Assembly (NCBI RefSeq): GCF_042652985.1
Contig: NZ_JBHSHQ010000049.1
Span: 1 to 64,000, forward strand
DNA length: 64,000 bases
Source: Ruoffia tabacinasalis
GTDB taxonomy: Bacteria > Bacillota > Bacilli > Lactobacillales > Aerococcaceae
Reading direction: 5' to 3'
Below the pieces are notes generated by a model. That model did not search any database. It was not told the origin of the DNA and worked only from the letters and a program-made list of their open reading frames with translations. A program made the position numbers and the translations under genes. Positions 33,419-41,943 of this stretch are shown here, one piece after another (within the stretch, counting starts at the first letter, position 1; every line of letters begins with the position of its first letter).

Positions 33419-34723
33419 ATGCAAGAAATTATTGTTCAAGGTGGAAATCGCCTAGAAGGTACGGTAAAGGTTGAGGGAGCAAAAAATGCCGTTTTACCTA
33501 TTTTAGCAGCATCAATTTTGGCAGAAACTGGTGTGACTGAACTAACGAATGTACCTATTTTATCTGATGTTTTTACAATTAATGAATTATTAACGAATAT
33601 TCAAGTAGAAAATTCATTTAACGAAGAAGCGAACGAAATGAAAATTGACGCGACAGGTGAAGTTAAAACAATCGCTGACTATGATTTCGTAAGCAAAATG
33701 AGAGCATCAATCGTAGTAATGGGTCCATTATTAGCTCGTTTTGGTCATGCAAAAGTAGCTATGCCTGGTGGATGTGCAATTGGGACTAGACCCATTGACT
33801 TACACTTAAAAGGCTTTGAAGCACTTGGTGCTGAGATTAACAGCCAAGCAGGTTACGTAGAAGCAACAGCGTCTAAATTAAAAGGAGCAAGAATCTATTT
33901 AGATTTCCCAAGTGTGGGTGCGACTGAGAATATTATGATGGCTGCAGTCTTAGCAGAAGGTGAAACAATCATCGAAAACGTAGCTCGTGAACCAGAAATC
34001 GTTGATTTAGCTAATTTCCTTAACAAAATGGGTGCTAAAATTGTCGGTGCAGGAACAGAAATGATTAAAATTAAAGGTGTTGAATCACTTCACGGTGTGA
34101 AACACTCTGTTATTCCTGACCGTATTGAAGCAGGAACATTCATTGTTGCAGCCGCTGTAACACAAGGGGACGTTTTTGTTGAAGGTGCAATTCGCGATCA
34201 TAACAAACCATTAATCAGTAAATTAACTGAGATGGGTGTTGAATTCGAAGAATACACAACTGGAATCCGTGTTAAAGGTCCAAAAACCTTAAAAGCAACA
34301 GATGTTAAGACACTTCCTTATCCAGGTTTCCCAACAGATATGCAAGCGCAAATGTCAATTGCACAATTGTTGGCTGGCGGAAGCAGTGCTCTAACAGAGA
34401 CAGTCTTCGAAAATCGCTTTATGCATTTTGAAGAGTTACGTCGTATGAGTGCTAAATTTACAATTGAGCGTCAGACTGCGATTATGTATGGACCAACTGA
34501 ATTCAGTGGTGCAAGCGTAAAAGCAACTGATTTAAGAGCTGCAGCCGCATTAATTATTGCTGGTTTGGTAGCGAAAGGATTAACTCGCGTTTCAGAATTA
34601 AAAAACTTAGACCGTGGATATTATAAATTCCATGAGAAATTAGCTAACTTAGGTGCTAATATTGAACGTGTGGAAATTCAACCAATTGTTTCTGAATCTA
34701 ATAAAACTAAAGTACTCGCTTAA
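33419..34723 (+). CDS. murA: UDP-N-acetylglucosamine 1-carboxyvinyltransferase
   Basis: First committed enzyme of peptidoglycan synthesis, 434 residues, adding enolpyruvate from PEP to UDP-GlcNAc. The catalytic cysteine that fosfomycin alkylates is Cys119 in PGGCAIGTRPID. The N-terminal VEGAKNAVLPILAA and C-terminal RAAAALIIAGLVA blocks are typical. AAAGGGG precedes ATG. It sits in the conserved DUF1146-murA-mbl order. Confidence 0.97.
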   Translation: MQEIIVQGGNRLEGTVKVEGAKNAVLPILAASILAETGVTELTNVPILSDVFTINELLTNIQVENSFNEEANEMKIDATGEVKTIADYDFVSKMRASIVVMGPLLARFGHAKVAMPGGCAIGTRPIDLHLKGFEALGAEINSQAGYVEATASKLKGARIYLDFPSVGATENIMMAAVLAEGETIIENVAREPEIVDLANFLNKMGAKIVGAGTEMIKIKGVESLHGVKHSVIPDRIEAGTFIVAAAVTQGDVFVEGAIRDHNKPLISKLTEMGVEFEEYTTGIRVKGPKTLKATDVKTLPYPGFPTDMQAQMSIAQLLAGGSSALTETVFENRFMHFEELRRMSAKFTIERQTAIMYGPTEFSGASVKATDLRAAAALIIAGLVAKGLTRVSELKNLDRGYYKFHEKLANLGANIERVEIQPIVSESNKTKVLA

Positions 34724-34751
34724 AGTACAGAAAATAGATGGGTGAAAATAC

Positions 34752-35819
34752 ATGAGCAGAGATATCGGAATTGACTTAGGTACTGCGAATGTTTTGATTC
34801 ATCTTAAAGGTCGAGGGGTCATATTAAATGAACCTTCAGTCGTTGCTTTAGATAAGCAAACTCAAGAAGTCATCGCTATTGGTAATGAAGCGTATGAAAT
34901 GATTGGTAGAACAGCAGATTCGATTGAAATCATTAAACCTTTAAAAGGTGGCGTGATTGCAGATTACGATATCGCTGAAGCACTCCTTGTACTTTTCTTT
35001 CAAAAGATTCACTCACAAAGATGGTTTACAAAACCTAATGTACTTATTTGTAGACCGTCGAATATTAGTGAGATTGAACAAACGGCACTTGTTGAAGCGA
35101 TTGAAAAAGCAGGTGGCGGCAAGATTTTTATGGAAGAAGAGCCCAAAGTGGCAGGAGTTGGCGCTGGAATTGATTTACTAGATCCTTCTGGGAATATGGT
35201 TATTGATATCGGCGGTGGGACTTCTGATATTGCAATAATTTCAGGTGGTGAAATTATTCAAAGTACATCATTAAAGATTGCTGGGGATGATTTTGACGCT
35301 AATATTATTCAATACTTCAAAGATAAATACAAACTGCTCATTGGTGAACGTTCTGCGGAGCAAATTAAGATAGAATTAGCTTCAGCAGTGTTCTTTGAGA
35401 ATCAAGCTCAATTAGAGACTAAGACATTAAAAGGCCGAGACTTAGTTTCCGGACTACCAAAATCAATTAATGTCACATCGAACCAAATATATGAAGCAAT
35501 TCATGAACAATTAGCTATGATAGCTAGAGCAGCTAAAGAACTGCTTGAAGACACACAACCTGAAATTGCGTCTGATATTATGGAAAAAGGGATACTACTT
35601 ACAGGCGGGGGAGCATTAATCGGTTCTATTGACGTTTTTCTATCCGAGTATTTAAATGTCTCTGCCATTCGTGCCAATCAACCTATGAGTTGTGTAGCGA
35701 TAGGGACGGGTATTATGCTAGATTTAATTCAATCTGGTAAATTACAACGGACAAATCTATCTTGGCAACAAAAAGTTGCGCGCTATTTCTCAAGATTGAA
35801 ACGCCGTCTCATTGGATAA
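34752..35819 (+). CDS. mbl: MreB/Mbl actin-like protein
   Basis: Actin-fold ATPase of 355 residues that guides lateral wall synthesis. The phosphate-1 motif is DIGIDLGTANVLIH, the phosphate-2 motif is VIDIGGGTSDIAII, and the adenosine motif is ILLTGGGALIGSID. The last 25 residues, after GKLQRTNLSW, are basic and amphipathic and could bind the membrane; they extend beyond the usual end. Position after DUF1146-murA matches mbl of Bacillus, so I use that symbol, but MreB is an alternative. No mreC or mreD follow. Confidence 0.9.
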   Translation: MSRDIGIDLGTANVLIHLKGRGVILNEPSVVALDKQTQEVIAIGNEAYEMIGRTADSIEIIKPLKGGVIADYDIAEALLVLFFQKIHSQRWFTKPNVLICRPSNISEIEQTALVEAIEKAGGGKIFMEEEPKVAGVGAGIDLLDPSGNMVIDIGGGTSDIAIISGGEIIQSTSLKIAGDDFDANIIQYFKDKYKLLIGERSAEQIKIELASAVFFENQAQLETKTLKGRDLVSGLPKSINVTSNQIYEAIHEQLAMIARAAKELLEDTQPEIASDIMEKGILLTGGGALIGSIDVFLSEYLNVSAIRANQPMSCVAIGTGIMLDLIQSGKLQRTNLSWQQKVARYFSRLKRRLIG

Positions 35820-35841
35820 ACTAACGATAGGGGATCGAAAT

Positions 35842-36039
35842 ATGTCAGATAAATATATTGAAGACAATGTTTTATTAACCGTCTTAAAAACACTTGGTAA
35901 AATAATATTATTTTTATTATTTATCGCTTTGTTTTTCGTTCTTGGTTTATTTATTGGATATTCCATTATAGGTGACGGAAATTACTGGGAAGTGTTAAAT
36001 CAAGATACATGGCAACATATTCTTGACTTTATAAGATGA
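35842..36039 (+). CDS. epuA: EpuA-like small membrane protein
   Basis: Protein of 65 residues with one long membrane segment (LGKIILFLLFIALFFVLGLF) followed by the conserved short ending GYSIIGDGNYWEVLNQDTWQ and HILDFI. This matches the EpuA family (often mis-named RNA polymerase subunit beta), which lies next to murA in streptococci. The role is unknown. ATG at 35842 has AGGGGAT upstream; an in-frame start at 35812 overlaps mbl. Confidence 0.82.
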   Translation: MSDKYIEDNVLLTVLKTLGKIILFLLFIALFFVLGLFIGYSIIGDGNYWEVLNQDTWQHILDFIR

Positions 36040-36068
36040 CAGAATATTACAAATAAACAAATGAATTG

Positions 36069-36153
36069 ATCGAATGATAAATCAAAGGGATTTTACACGC
36101 TATGTCAAATATGTGTAAAAGTTAGCTCATGATTTTTCATTCGATTTTTTTTA
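36069..36153 (+). terminator. Long nested terminator after epuA
   Basis: Outer stem ATCGAATGATAAATCA with TGATTTTTCATTCGAT, inner stem TTTTACAC with GTGTAAAA, followed by T8. Confidence 0.85.
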
Positions 36154-36265
36154 TTTTAAAAGATTTGGTGTATCCTTCTAGAAATGATTTAAGTTACTGG
36201 TTAAATTGTGTATAATTAAGAGACTGAGAAATAAAGCAAATGAAGCTGAAAGTGGAGGTGTTTTA

Positions 36266-36640
36266 ATGACAAATGACTTTGTGTTTTCGGAATTACTTTT
36301 ATATATTGTTCCTGTAGTTATTATTTTTGTTGTTCAAAAGTATTTGAAATCATATTTGAAGTTTTTTGATAAGTATCCGTTGAATTTAGCTATTTTGTTA
36401 TTACCACTGTGGTTGACATTAATTCATCTTTTTTCAAAATTAATCTTTGGCTTTAGTCTGATCCCATTCATACTTTTTATTACGGCATTTGCCTTAGGAT
36501 TGCAGCTGTATGATTATATCAGACGCATTGATATGTTTACTTTTCAAGAATACTATATGCCTGCTAGTCAGTTAATATCCAAAATGTTTTCAGCTTTCTT
36601 AGTTGGTTTAGTCATTTTAAGAGTATATACATACTTTTAG
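36266..36640 (+). CDS. DUF3397 family membrane protein
   Basis: Protein of 124 residues with four hydrophobic segments. DUF3397 proteins are encoded directly upstream of mraZ in Lactobacillales, as here, and their function is unknown. The start is ATG 36266 with GGAGGTG seven bases before; an in-frame upstream start at 36206 overlaps a TATAAT (36211-36216) that is probably its promoter. Two GTGG-type box arrays and a terminator separate it from mraZ. Confidence 0.85.
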   Translation: MTNDFVFSELLLYIVPVVIIFVVQKYLKSYLKFFDKYPLNLAILLLPLWLTLIHLFSKLIFGFSLIPFILFITAFALGLQLYDYIRRIDMFTFQEYYMPASQLISKMFSAFLVGLVILRVYTYF

Positions 36641-36649
36641 TGGGAAAAT

Positions 36650-36677
36650 CCCCCACTAATCTTCCACTCGCCCCCAC
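36650..36677 (-). promoter_or_regulatory. Inverted MraZ-like box array
   Basis: CCCCAC (36651), TTCCAC (36662) and CCCCAC (36672) recur every 10-11 bases; on the minus strand these read GTGGGG, GTGGAA, GTGGGG. Same motif and helical spacing as the array before mraZ, but opposite orientation. Confidence 0.45.
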
Positions 36678-36706
36678 TTTTAACAAAGGTTGATAATAAG
36701 CTATTT

Positions 36707-36742
36707 AGAGTCGTTACTCGAAAGAGTTTCGGCTCTTTTTTT
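36707..36742 (+). terminator. Terminator before the mra promoter
   Basis: AGAGTCG with CGGCTCT (one G-T pair), inner ACTC/GAGT, followed by T7. Confidence 0.7.
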
Positions 36743-36750
36743 GTTTAAAT

Positions 36751-36790
36751 TTGGTAAATAGTGGTACGAAGTGGAGGGATGTGGTAGAAT
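36751..36790 (+). promoter_or_regulatory. MraZ operator overlapping the mra promoter
   Basis: Boxes TTGGTA (36751), GTGGTA (36761), GTGGAG (36771) and GTGGTA (36781) are spaced exactly 10 bp. MraZ is known to bind such GTGG-type direct repeats upstream of its own gene. A -10-like TAGAAT at 36785-36790 overlaps the last box, so binding would repress the cluster. Confidence 0.75.
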
Positions 36791-36823
36791 GAAATTAACT
36801 AAAATGGAGGAGGTGTAATCGTC

Positions 36824-37255
36824 GTGCTGATTGGTGAATATCAACATAATATTGACGTAAAAGGGCGACTGATTATGCCATCGAAATTCCGTCCAGATTT
36901 AGGTCATAACTTTATTATTACTCGTGGTTTAGACGGATGTTTATTCGGCTATCCACTCGAAAATTGGGAAACTATTGAAGAGAAATTACAACAATTACCT
37001 TTAGCAAGAAAAGATGCACGTAAATTTACTCGTTTCTTTTACTCAGCTGCCACTGAAGTAGAAGTAGATAAGCAAGGGCGAATAAATTTACCAAAAACAC
37101 TTATAGACTTCGCTAAAATCGATAAGAGCTGTCGTGTGATCGGCGTATCAGATCGTATCGAGATTTGGAGTAGCGAACGTTGGGAAGAATTTGCAGATAG
37201 CATCGAAGAAGATTTTGAAGATATCGCAGAAGACATGATTGATTTTGGATTTTAG
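36824..37255 (+). CDS. mraZ: Transcriptional regulator MraZ
   Basis: DNA-binding protein of 143 residues made of two SpoVT/AbrB-like MraZ domains. The first begins LIGEYQHNIDVKGRLIMPSK and the second FYSAATEVEVDKQGRINLPK. It controls its own division and cell-wall cluster. The start is GTG at 36824; GGAGGAGG lies about 11 bases upstream. Its probable binding boxes are at 36751-36786. Confidence 0.95.
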   Translation: MLIGEYQHNIDVKGRLIMPSKFRPDLGHNFIITRGLDGCLFGYPLENWETIEEKLQQLPLARKDARKFTRFFYSAATEVEVDKQGRINLPKTLIDFAKIDKSCRVIGVSDRIEIWSSERWEEFADSIEEDFEDIAEDMIDFGF

Positions 37256-37272
37256 AAACGGGGGGATTATGA

Positions 37273-38226
37273 ATGTCATTTGAACATGAGACGGTTCTAT
37301 TGCATGAAACAATTGATATGCTAGAGATTAATCCGAATGGAACTTATGTAGATTGCACCTTGGGGGGAGCAGGTCACGCTAAGTATTTATTATCTCAATT
37401 ATCAGAACGCGGACATTTATATGCCTTTGACCAGGATATGACAGCCATTGACAATGCAAAAGTTGTATTAGCAGAAGAGATAGAAGCAGGTAAAGTAACT
37501 TTTATTCATCGTAATTTTAGAGAAATCGAACAAGGTTTAGCAGAACATAATGTTAAATATGTTGACGGTATTTATTATGACTTAGGGGTTTCATCTCCAC
37601 AATTAGATATTGCTGAACGTGGTTTTAGTTACCATCAAGAAGCACGTTTAGATATGAGAATGGATCAAACTCAAGAACTTAGTGCATACGAAGTTGTGAA
37701 TGAGTGGGATTTCAATGATTTAATAAGAATTATTAGTCGTTATGGGGAAGAGAAGTTTGCGAAGCGAATTACTCGAGCCATTGAATCAGAAAGAGAAAAA
37801 GCACCGATTGAAACGACAACACAATTAAGTGAGATTGTGAAGTTAGCAATACCGGCTGCAACTAGAAGAACGGGTGGACATCCTGCTAAACGAACTTTCC
37901 AGGCAATTCGTATCGCTGTGAATGATGAATTAGGCGCACTGGAGGAATCACTGGAAGCAGGGTTGAAATTATTAAAAGTTGGTGGACGTATGAGTGTTAT
38001 CTCATTCCACTCTTTAGAAGACCGTTTAGTCAAACAGTTATATAGAGAGAAATCAACGCCACCAGAAACACCACCTAATTTACCAGTACTGCCAGCAGAG
38101 CACCAACCGGAATATAAATTTATTAACCGAAAACCAGTTACTGCTGATTCTGAAGAATTAGAACATAATAATCGCGCTCGAAGTGCAAAACTTAGAGTGA
38201 TCGAACGTACGACAATTAAAGAATAG
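37273..38226 (+). CDS. rsmH: 16S rRNA (cytosine-1402-N4)-methyltransferase
   Basis: SAM-dependent methyltransferase of 317 residues (MraW) that modifies C1402 in the ribosomal P site. The SAM motif is YVDCTLGGAGHAKYLL. The conserved DGIYYDLGVSSPQLD, RRTGGHPAKRTFQAIRIAVN and VISFHSLEDRLVK blocks are all present. GGGGG precedes ATG. The gene is in standard mra order. Confidence 0.96.
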   Translation: MSFEHETVLLHETIDMLEINPNGTYVDCTLGGAGHAKYLLSQLSERGHLYAFDQDMTAIDNAKVVLAEEIEAGKVTFIHRNFREIEQGLAEHNVKYVDGIYYDLGVSSPQLDIAERGFSYHQEARLDMRMDQTQELSAYEVVNEWDFNDLIRIISRYGEEKFAKRITRAIESEREKAPIETTTQLSEIVKLAIPAATRRTGGHPAKRTFQAIRIAVNDELGALEESLEAGLKLLKVGGRMSVISFHSLEDRLVKQLYREKSTPPETPPNLPVLPAEHQPEYKFINRKPVTADSEELEHNNRARSAKLRVIERTTIKE

Positions 38227-38251
38227 ATTTAAAGGATTTAGGAGGCATCGG

Positions 38252-38689
38252 ATGTCAGAACTATTAGAAAAGACAAATTATAATGAAGAGCAATATTTTG
38301 AACGTAAATTGGGGAATCATTATGATAATCATCAACCTGTTGCCTCGCCAAACTATAGTGTGCCAGCAAGTGATCAACCATATGAAGAACAAGAAAGTAA
38401 TGTTTCCAAAAAGAAAAGAAAACTATCTAAATTTGAAACAATTTGGTTATCTCTTTGTAGTATAATAGCCGTTGGAGCGATCATCGCTAGTTTCTTTATT
38501 AGAGTGGATATTATTGAACAACAACGTTCAATCAATAATTTAGAAGATTCTATTACAGAATACCGTTCTAATACTGATATTTTAAATAGTCAAATTACTG
38601 ACCAATTCAATTATCAACAAATTAAAGAAGCAGCGGATAGCAACAATATGACTATTGAGAAAGACAGAGTAAGGACTGTTGAGAGATGA
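38252..38689 (+). CDS. ftsL: Cell division protein FtsL
   Basis: Bitopic division protein of 145 residues with a basic KKKRK patch, a single membrane segment (about 63-83) and an extracellular leucine-zipper-like coiled coil (NNLEDSITEYRSNTDILNSQ). It would link DivIB and DivIC with the septal transpeptidase. The 60-residue cytoplasmic tail is Asn/Gln/Tyr-rich. AGGAGG precedes ATG and the end overlaps pbpX by four bases. Confidence 0.9.
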   Translation: MSELLEKTNYNEEQYFERKLGNHYDNHQPVASPNYSVPASDQPYEEQESNVSKKKRKLSKFETIWLSLCSIIAVGAIIASFFIRVDIIEQQRSINNLEDSITEYRSNTDILNSQITDQFNYQQIKEAADSNNMTIEKDRVRTVER

Positions 38690-40401
38690 GCGAAAAACAA
38701 AGCAATCATTCTAATTTAAATATATTATTATTAATAGGCGTCGCAGCTATAACATTTATTTTGTTAGGTGCACGCTTCTTTCAATTAAACGTAACTCAGT
38801 CTTCGCATGGTGAGGATTTAGTAGAATATATCGAAGATTCACAAGACCCAAGAAGTAGTATCATCGAAGCAAAACGTGGCACGATTTATGACATTCAAGG
38901 TCAGCCGATTGCGATTGATACTACTTCTTATTCCATGTATGCAGTATTGCAAGGGGGCAATGGTTACGACGCAGTTGAAGACAGAGATCACACTGCTAAA
39001 GTATTAAGTAATTATATTGATATGACCCGTGATGAGGTCTTGGATATACTATTAAACTATGAGGCGATTCAAGTTGAATTTGGTACAGCGGGTAGTAATA
39101 TAAGTCAAGAAACTCGCGATGCCATTGAAGAAGATAATTTACCAGGGGTTTATTTTGTCAGTCAAAGTTCTAGACAATACGTGAACGATTATTTCAGTTC
39201 ACATCTGATAGGCTATGCGTCGAAGCAAGAACAAAATAATTCTTGGATGCCGACAGCGGATATCTTAACTGGACAAATCGGGATTGAGTCAGCTTATGAT
39301 GCTGAATTGAGTGGGCAAAACACCATTGAAAATAATCCTGACCTGGTTGAAAGAACGCGAACATTATTGGGAGAAGATATTTATCTAACTTTAGATAGCC
39401 GACTCCAACATTATATGGAAGAGTTACTTGATTATTCATATAATAAGTATCAACCTGAAGAGATGAGTGCTTATTTGGTCGAAGTTGAGACTGGTAAGTT
39501 ATTAACAGCTGCTCAAAGACCGACATTTAATTTGAATACTCGTGAAGGAATTGAGACGCAATGGACCAACCAATTGGTTGAAGAAGTTTATGAGCCAGGT
39601 TCAACCATGAAGATATTAACACAAGGAACAGCTTATGATATGGGCGTTTATAAACCCGATGAATTAGTTGAGACTGGTTCAACAGAAATTGAAGATGTGA
39701 CAGTTCGAGATTATAACTTGTACGGTTGGGGACCGATTGCTTTTGATGAAGGATTATCTAGATCAAGTAACGTAACTATTGTTGAATTAATTCGCCGTAT
39801 CGGCTTAGACAATTGGAAGAAACAACTCACAGAATTTGGCTTTGGACAAACGACAGGTTCTGGTCTGGCTAACGAAGCGACAGGAACGGTGGAGTTTGAT
39901 AATCCAGTGTCTGCAACAATGTCAGGTTTTGGTCAAGGGTTTGCGACAACACCGATTCAATTATTACAAGCTTTCACTTCGATTGCTAACGATGGGAAAA
40001 TGATGAAAATTCAATACCTTAACGGCATTGGAGAGAATGATGAATTTCAACCGATTGAGATTAATCAACCAATCTCAGAAGAAGCAGCTGATCATATAGT
40101 TGATTTAATGGTTAATACTGTGAATGAAGAATATGGAACAGCTCAAGAATATAGTGTGCCGGGCGTTCAGATAGCAGCCAAAACAGGTACGGCGCAAATT
40201 GCCAATCCAGATGGATTAGGTTATTTAGAAGGTGCCAATGATTATTATTTCTCTGTTGTTTCATTCTTCCCAGCCGAGGATCCGAAATATATGTTGTATT
40301 TCTCAATGAAACGACCAACCAATGATCATAATTTAATGGGATCGCAAATATTAGCTGAGATATTTAGACCTTTTGTGGAATATGTATCAGTTTATGAATA
40401 G
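38686..40401 (+). CDS. pbpX: Septal class B penicillin-binding protein (PBP2X/PBP2B-type) without PASTA domains
   Basis: D,D-transpeptidase of 571 residues. It has one N-terminal membrane segment (LNILLLIGVAAITFILLGARFF), a dimerisation domain, and a transpeptidase domain with the three penicillin motifs: STMK at 306-309, SSN at 360-362 and KTGT at 499-502. PBP2X of streptococci and PBP2B of Bacillus are about 700 residues or more and end with PASTA repeats; this one stops at the transpeptidase. It overlaps ftsL by ATGA and precedes murE. Confidence 0.92.
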   Translation: MSEKQSNHSNLNILLLIGVAAITFILLGARFFQLNVTQSSHGEDLVEYIEDSQDPRSSIIEAKRGTIYDIQGQPIAIDTTSYSMYAVLQGGNGYDAVEDRDHTAKVLSNYIDMTRDEVLDILLNYEAIQVEFGTAGSNISQETRDAIEEDNLPGVYFVSQSSRQYVNDYFSSHLIGYASKQEQNNSWMPTADILTGQIGIESAYDAELSGQNTIENNPDLVERTRTLLGEDIYLTLDSRLQHYMEELLDYSYNKYQPEEMSAYLVEVETGKLLTAAQRPTFNLNTREGIETQWTNQLVEEVYEPGSTMKILTQGTAYDMGVYKPDELVETGSTEIEDVTVRDYNLYGWGPIAFDEGLSRSSNVTIVELIRRIGLDNWKKQLTEFGFGQTTGSGLANEATGTVEFDNPVSATMSGFGQGFATTPIQLLQAFTSIANDGKMMKIQYLNGIGENDEFQPIEINQPISEEAADHIVDLMVNTVNEEYGTAQEYSVPGVQIAAKTGTAQIANPDGLGYLEGANDYYFSVVSFFPAEDPKYMLYFSMKRPTNDHNLMGSQILAEIFRPFVEYVSVYE

Positions 40402-40415
40402 AAAGTAGGAGTACG

Positions 40416-41921
40416 ATGGAACAAAAAGAATTAATAAACGTATTATATGATGGTCATGTAATTAATACGCAGTATTTAGAAACTGAAGTGTCTAGTTTAG
40501 TAAATGATACGCGTAAAGTAGAAAATAATTCATGCTTTATTGCTATCAAAGGCGAGAACTTTGATGGGCATCAAGCGATTGAAGACGTAATTAACAAAGG
40601 AGCAAAATTAATTATTGTTGAAGATTTGCCCCAAGAGCCAGAGCAATTTGATGCAACCATCGTGCAAGTAGCTTCAACTTTCCGTACTCAAGCGATACTT
40701 GCAAACCAATATTACAATGAACCGTCAACACAGCTTAATGTTGTTGCGGTAACTGGGACTAATGGGAAGACAACAACGAGTAATATGATTAGTCAATTAC
40801 TCGAAAGTCTCAATCGTAAGACAGGTGTGATTGGAACCTTGCATTATAAAGTAGGGGAAACATATTATCCTGCAGTAAATACAACACCAAACGCTTTAGA
40901 AATGCAGAGATTATTCAATGAAATGGTTGAAACAGACTGTCAAGATGCCATCATTGAAGCATCTTCACATGCTTTAGCTTTAGGACGATTATCGTTTACG
41001 GATATTGATTGTGCCATCTTTACGAATTTGACGCGTGAACATTTGGACTTTCATTCAACTATGGAAGGTTATGCAAATGCGAAAAGTTTATTGTTCAGTC
41101 ATTTAGGACAAAGATTCCATAGTCACCGCCCGAGATTGGCCATTCTAAATATGGATGATCCTTATCACACGACGATGGCAGAAGTAACTAGTGCCGATAT
41201 TGTGACATATAGTTTAGAACATCCTCAAGCTACAGCTTATGCACATTCAATTTCAGAGAAAAATGGTAAGACTGAATTTGTTATAAATTACAACGATCAA
41301 TCTTATACAGTTGAAATACCGATGCGTGGTTCTTACAATGTTTCGAATTATTTAGCAGCATTTTTAACATTGAGTAAATATTACCAATATACAATAGATG
41401 ATATTCTGAAAGCGACTCAAGGTTTTACTGGTGTCACTGGACGTATGCAAGTGGTTGATGAAGGACAAGAATTTGAAGTGATCGTTGACTTTGCACATTC
41501 ACCCGATGCACTTGAACGAGTGATGCAAGAACTCATTGAACATAAATCAAAGGATCAAAAACTCATCGCCTTAATGGGACATAGTGGTGGAAACCGCGAT
41601 AGCGGGATGCGCGAACCTTTAGGAGATATCTTGTTTAAGTATGCGGATGAAATTGTGTTCACTGCTGACAATCCAAGATTTGAACCCGTTGAAAAAATTG
41701 TTAATGAAATGATTGGTTTACATCATAATGATAATAAACCTTATTCAATTATAAAAGACAGAGCAGTGGCAGTACAACAAGCCATTGACATTGCTCAAAA
41801 AAATGATATTGTCTTATTCGCGGGTAAAGGTGGAGAACCTTACCAAGTCATTGGAAACGACAATATACCTTACGATGAAGTGCAAACAGTTATTGATGCT
41901 ATCCATCGTAAACAGTTATAA
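40416..41921 (+). CDS. murE: UDP-MurNAc-tripeptide ligase MurE
   Basis: Mur ligase of 501 residues adding the third stem-peptide residue. The ATP loop is VAVTGTNGKTTTSNM and the carbamylated-lysine region follows THLTREHLDFH-like NLTREHLDFHSTM. The substrate-specificity loop reads TADNPRFEP: DNPR is the motif typical of meso-diaminopimelate-adding enzymes. The later GKGGEPYQVI keeps the glutamate that contacts diaminopimelate in E. coli MurE (GKGHE). This argues for meso-DAP rather than lysine, but cannot prove it. AAGTAGGAG precedes ATG. Confidence 0.93.
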   Translation: MEQKELINVLYDGHVINTQYLETEVSSLVNDTRKVENNSCFIAIKGENFDGHQAIEDVINKGAKLIIVEDLPQEPEQFDATIVQVASTFRTQAILANQYYNEPSTQLNVVAVTGTNGKTTTSNMISQLLESLNRKTGVIGTLHYKVGETYYPAVNTTPNALEMQRLFNEMVETDCQDAIIEASSHALALGRLSFTDIDCAIFTNLTREHLDFHSTMEGYANAKSLLFSHLGQRFHSHRPRLAILNMDDPYHTTMAEVTSADIVTYSLEHPQATAYAHSISEKNGKTEFVINYNDQSYTVEIPMRGSYNVSNYLAAFLTLSKYYQYTIDDILKATQGFTGVTGRMQVVDEGQEFEVIVDFAHSPDALERVMQELIEHKSKDQKLIALMGHSGGNRDSGMREPLGDILFKYADEIVFTADNPRFEPVEKIVNEMIGLHHNDNKPYSIIKDRAVAVQQAIDIAQKNDIVLFAGKGGEPYQVIGNDNIPYDEVQTVIDAIHRKQL

Positions 41922-41943
41922 AAACTAAGGAGTGAACGAAAAG

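Noticed and set aside
36206..36265. Upstream extension of the DUF3397 protein
   Set aside because: The added residues overlap a TATAAT and are not membrane-like; ATG 36266 has a GGAGGTG site.
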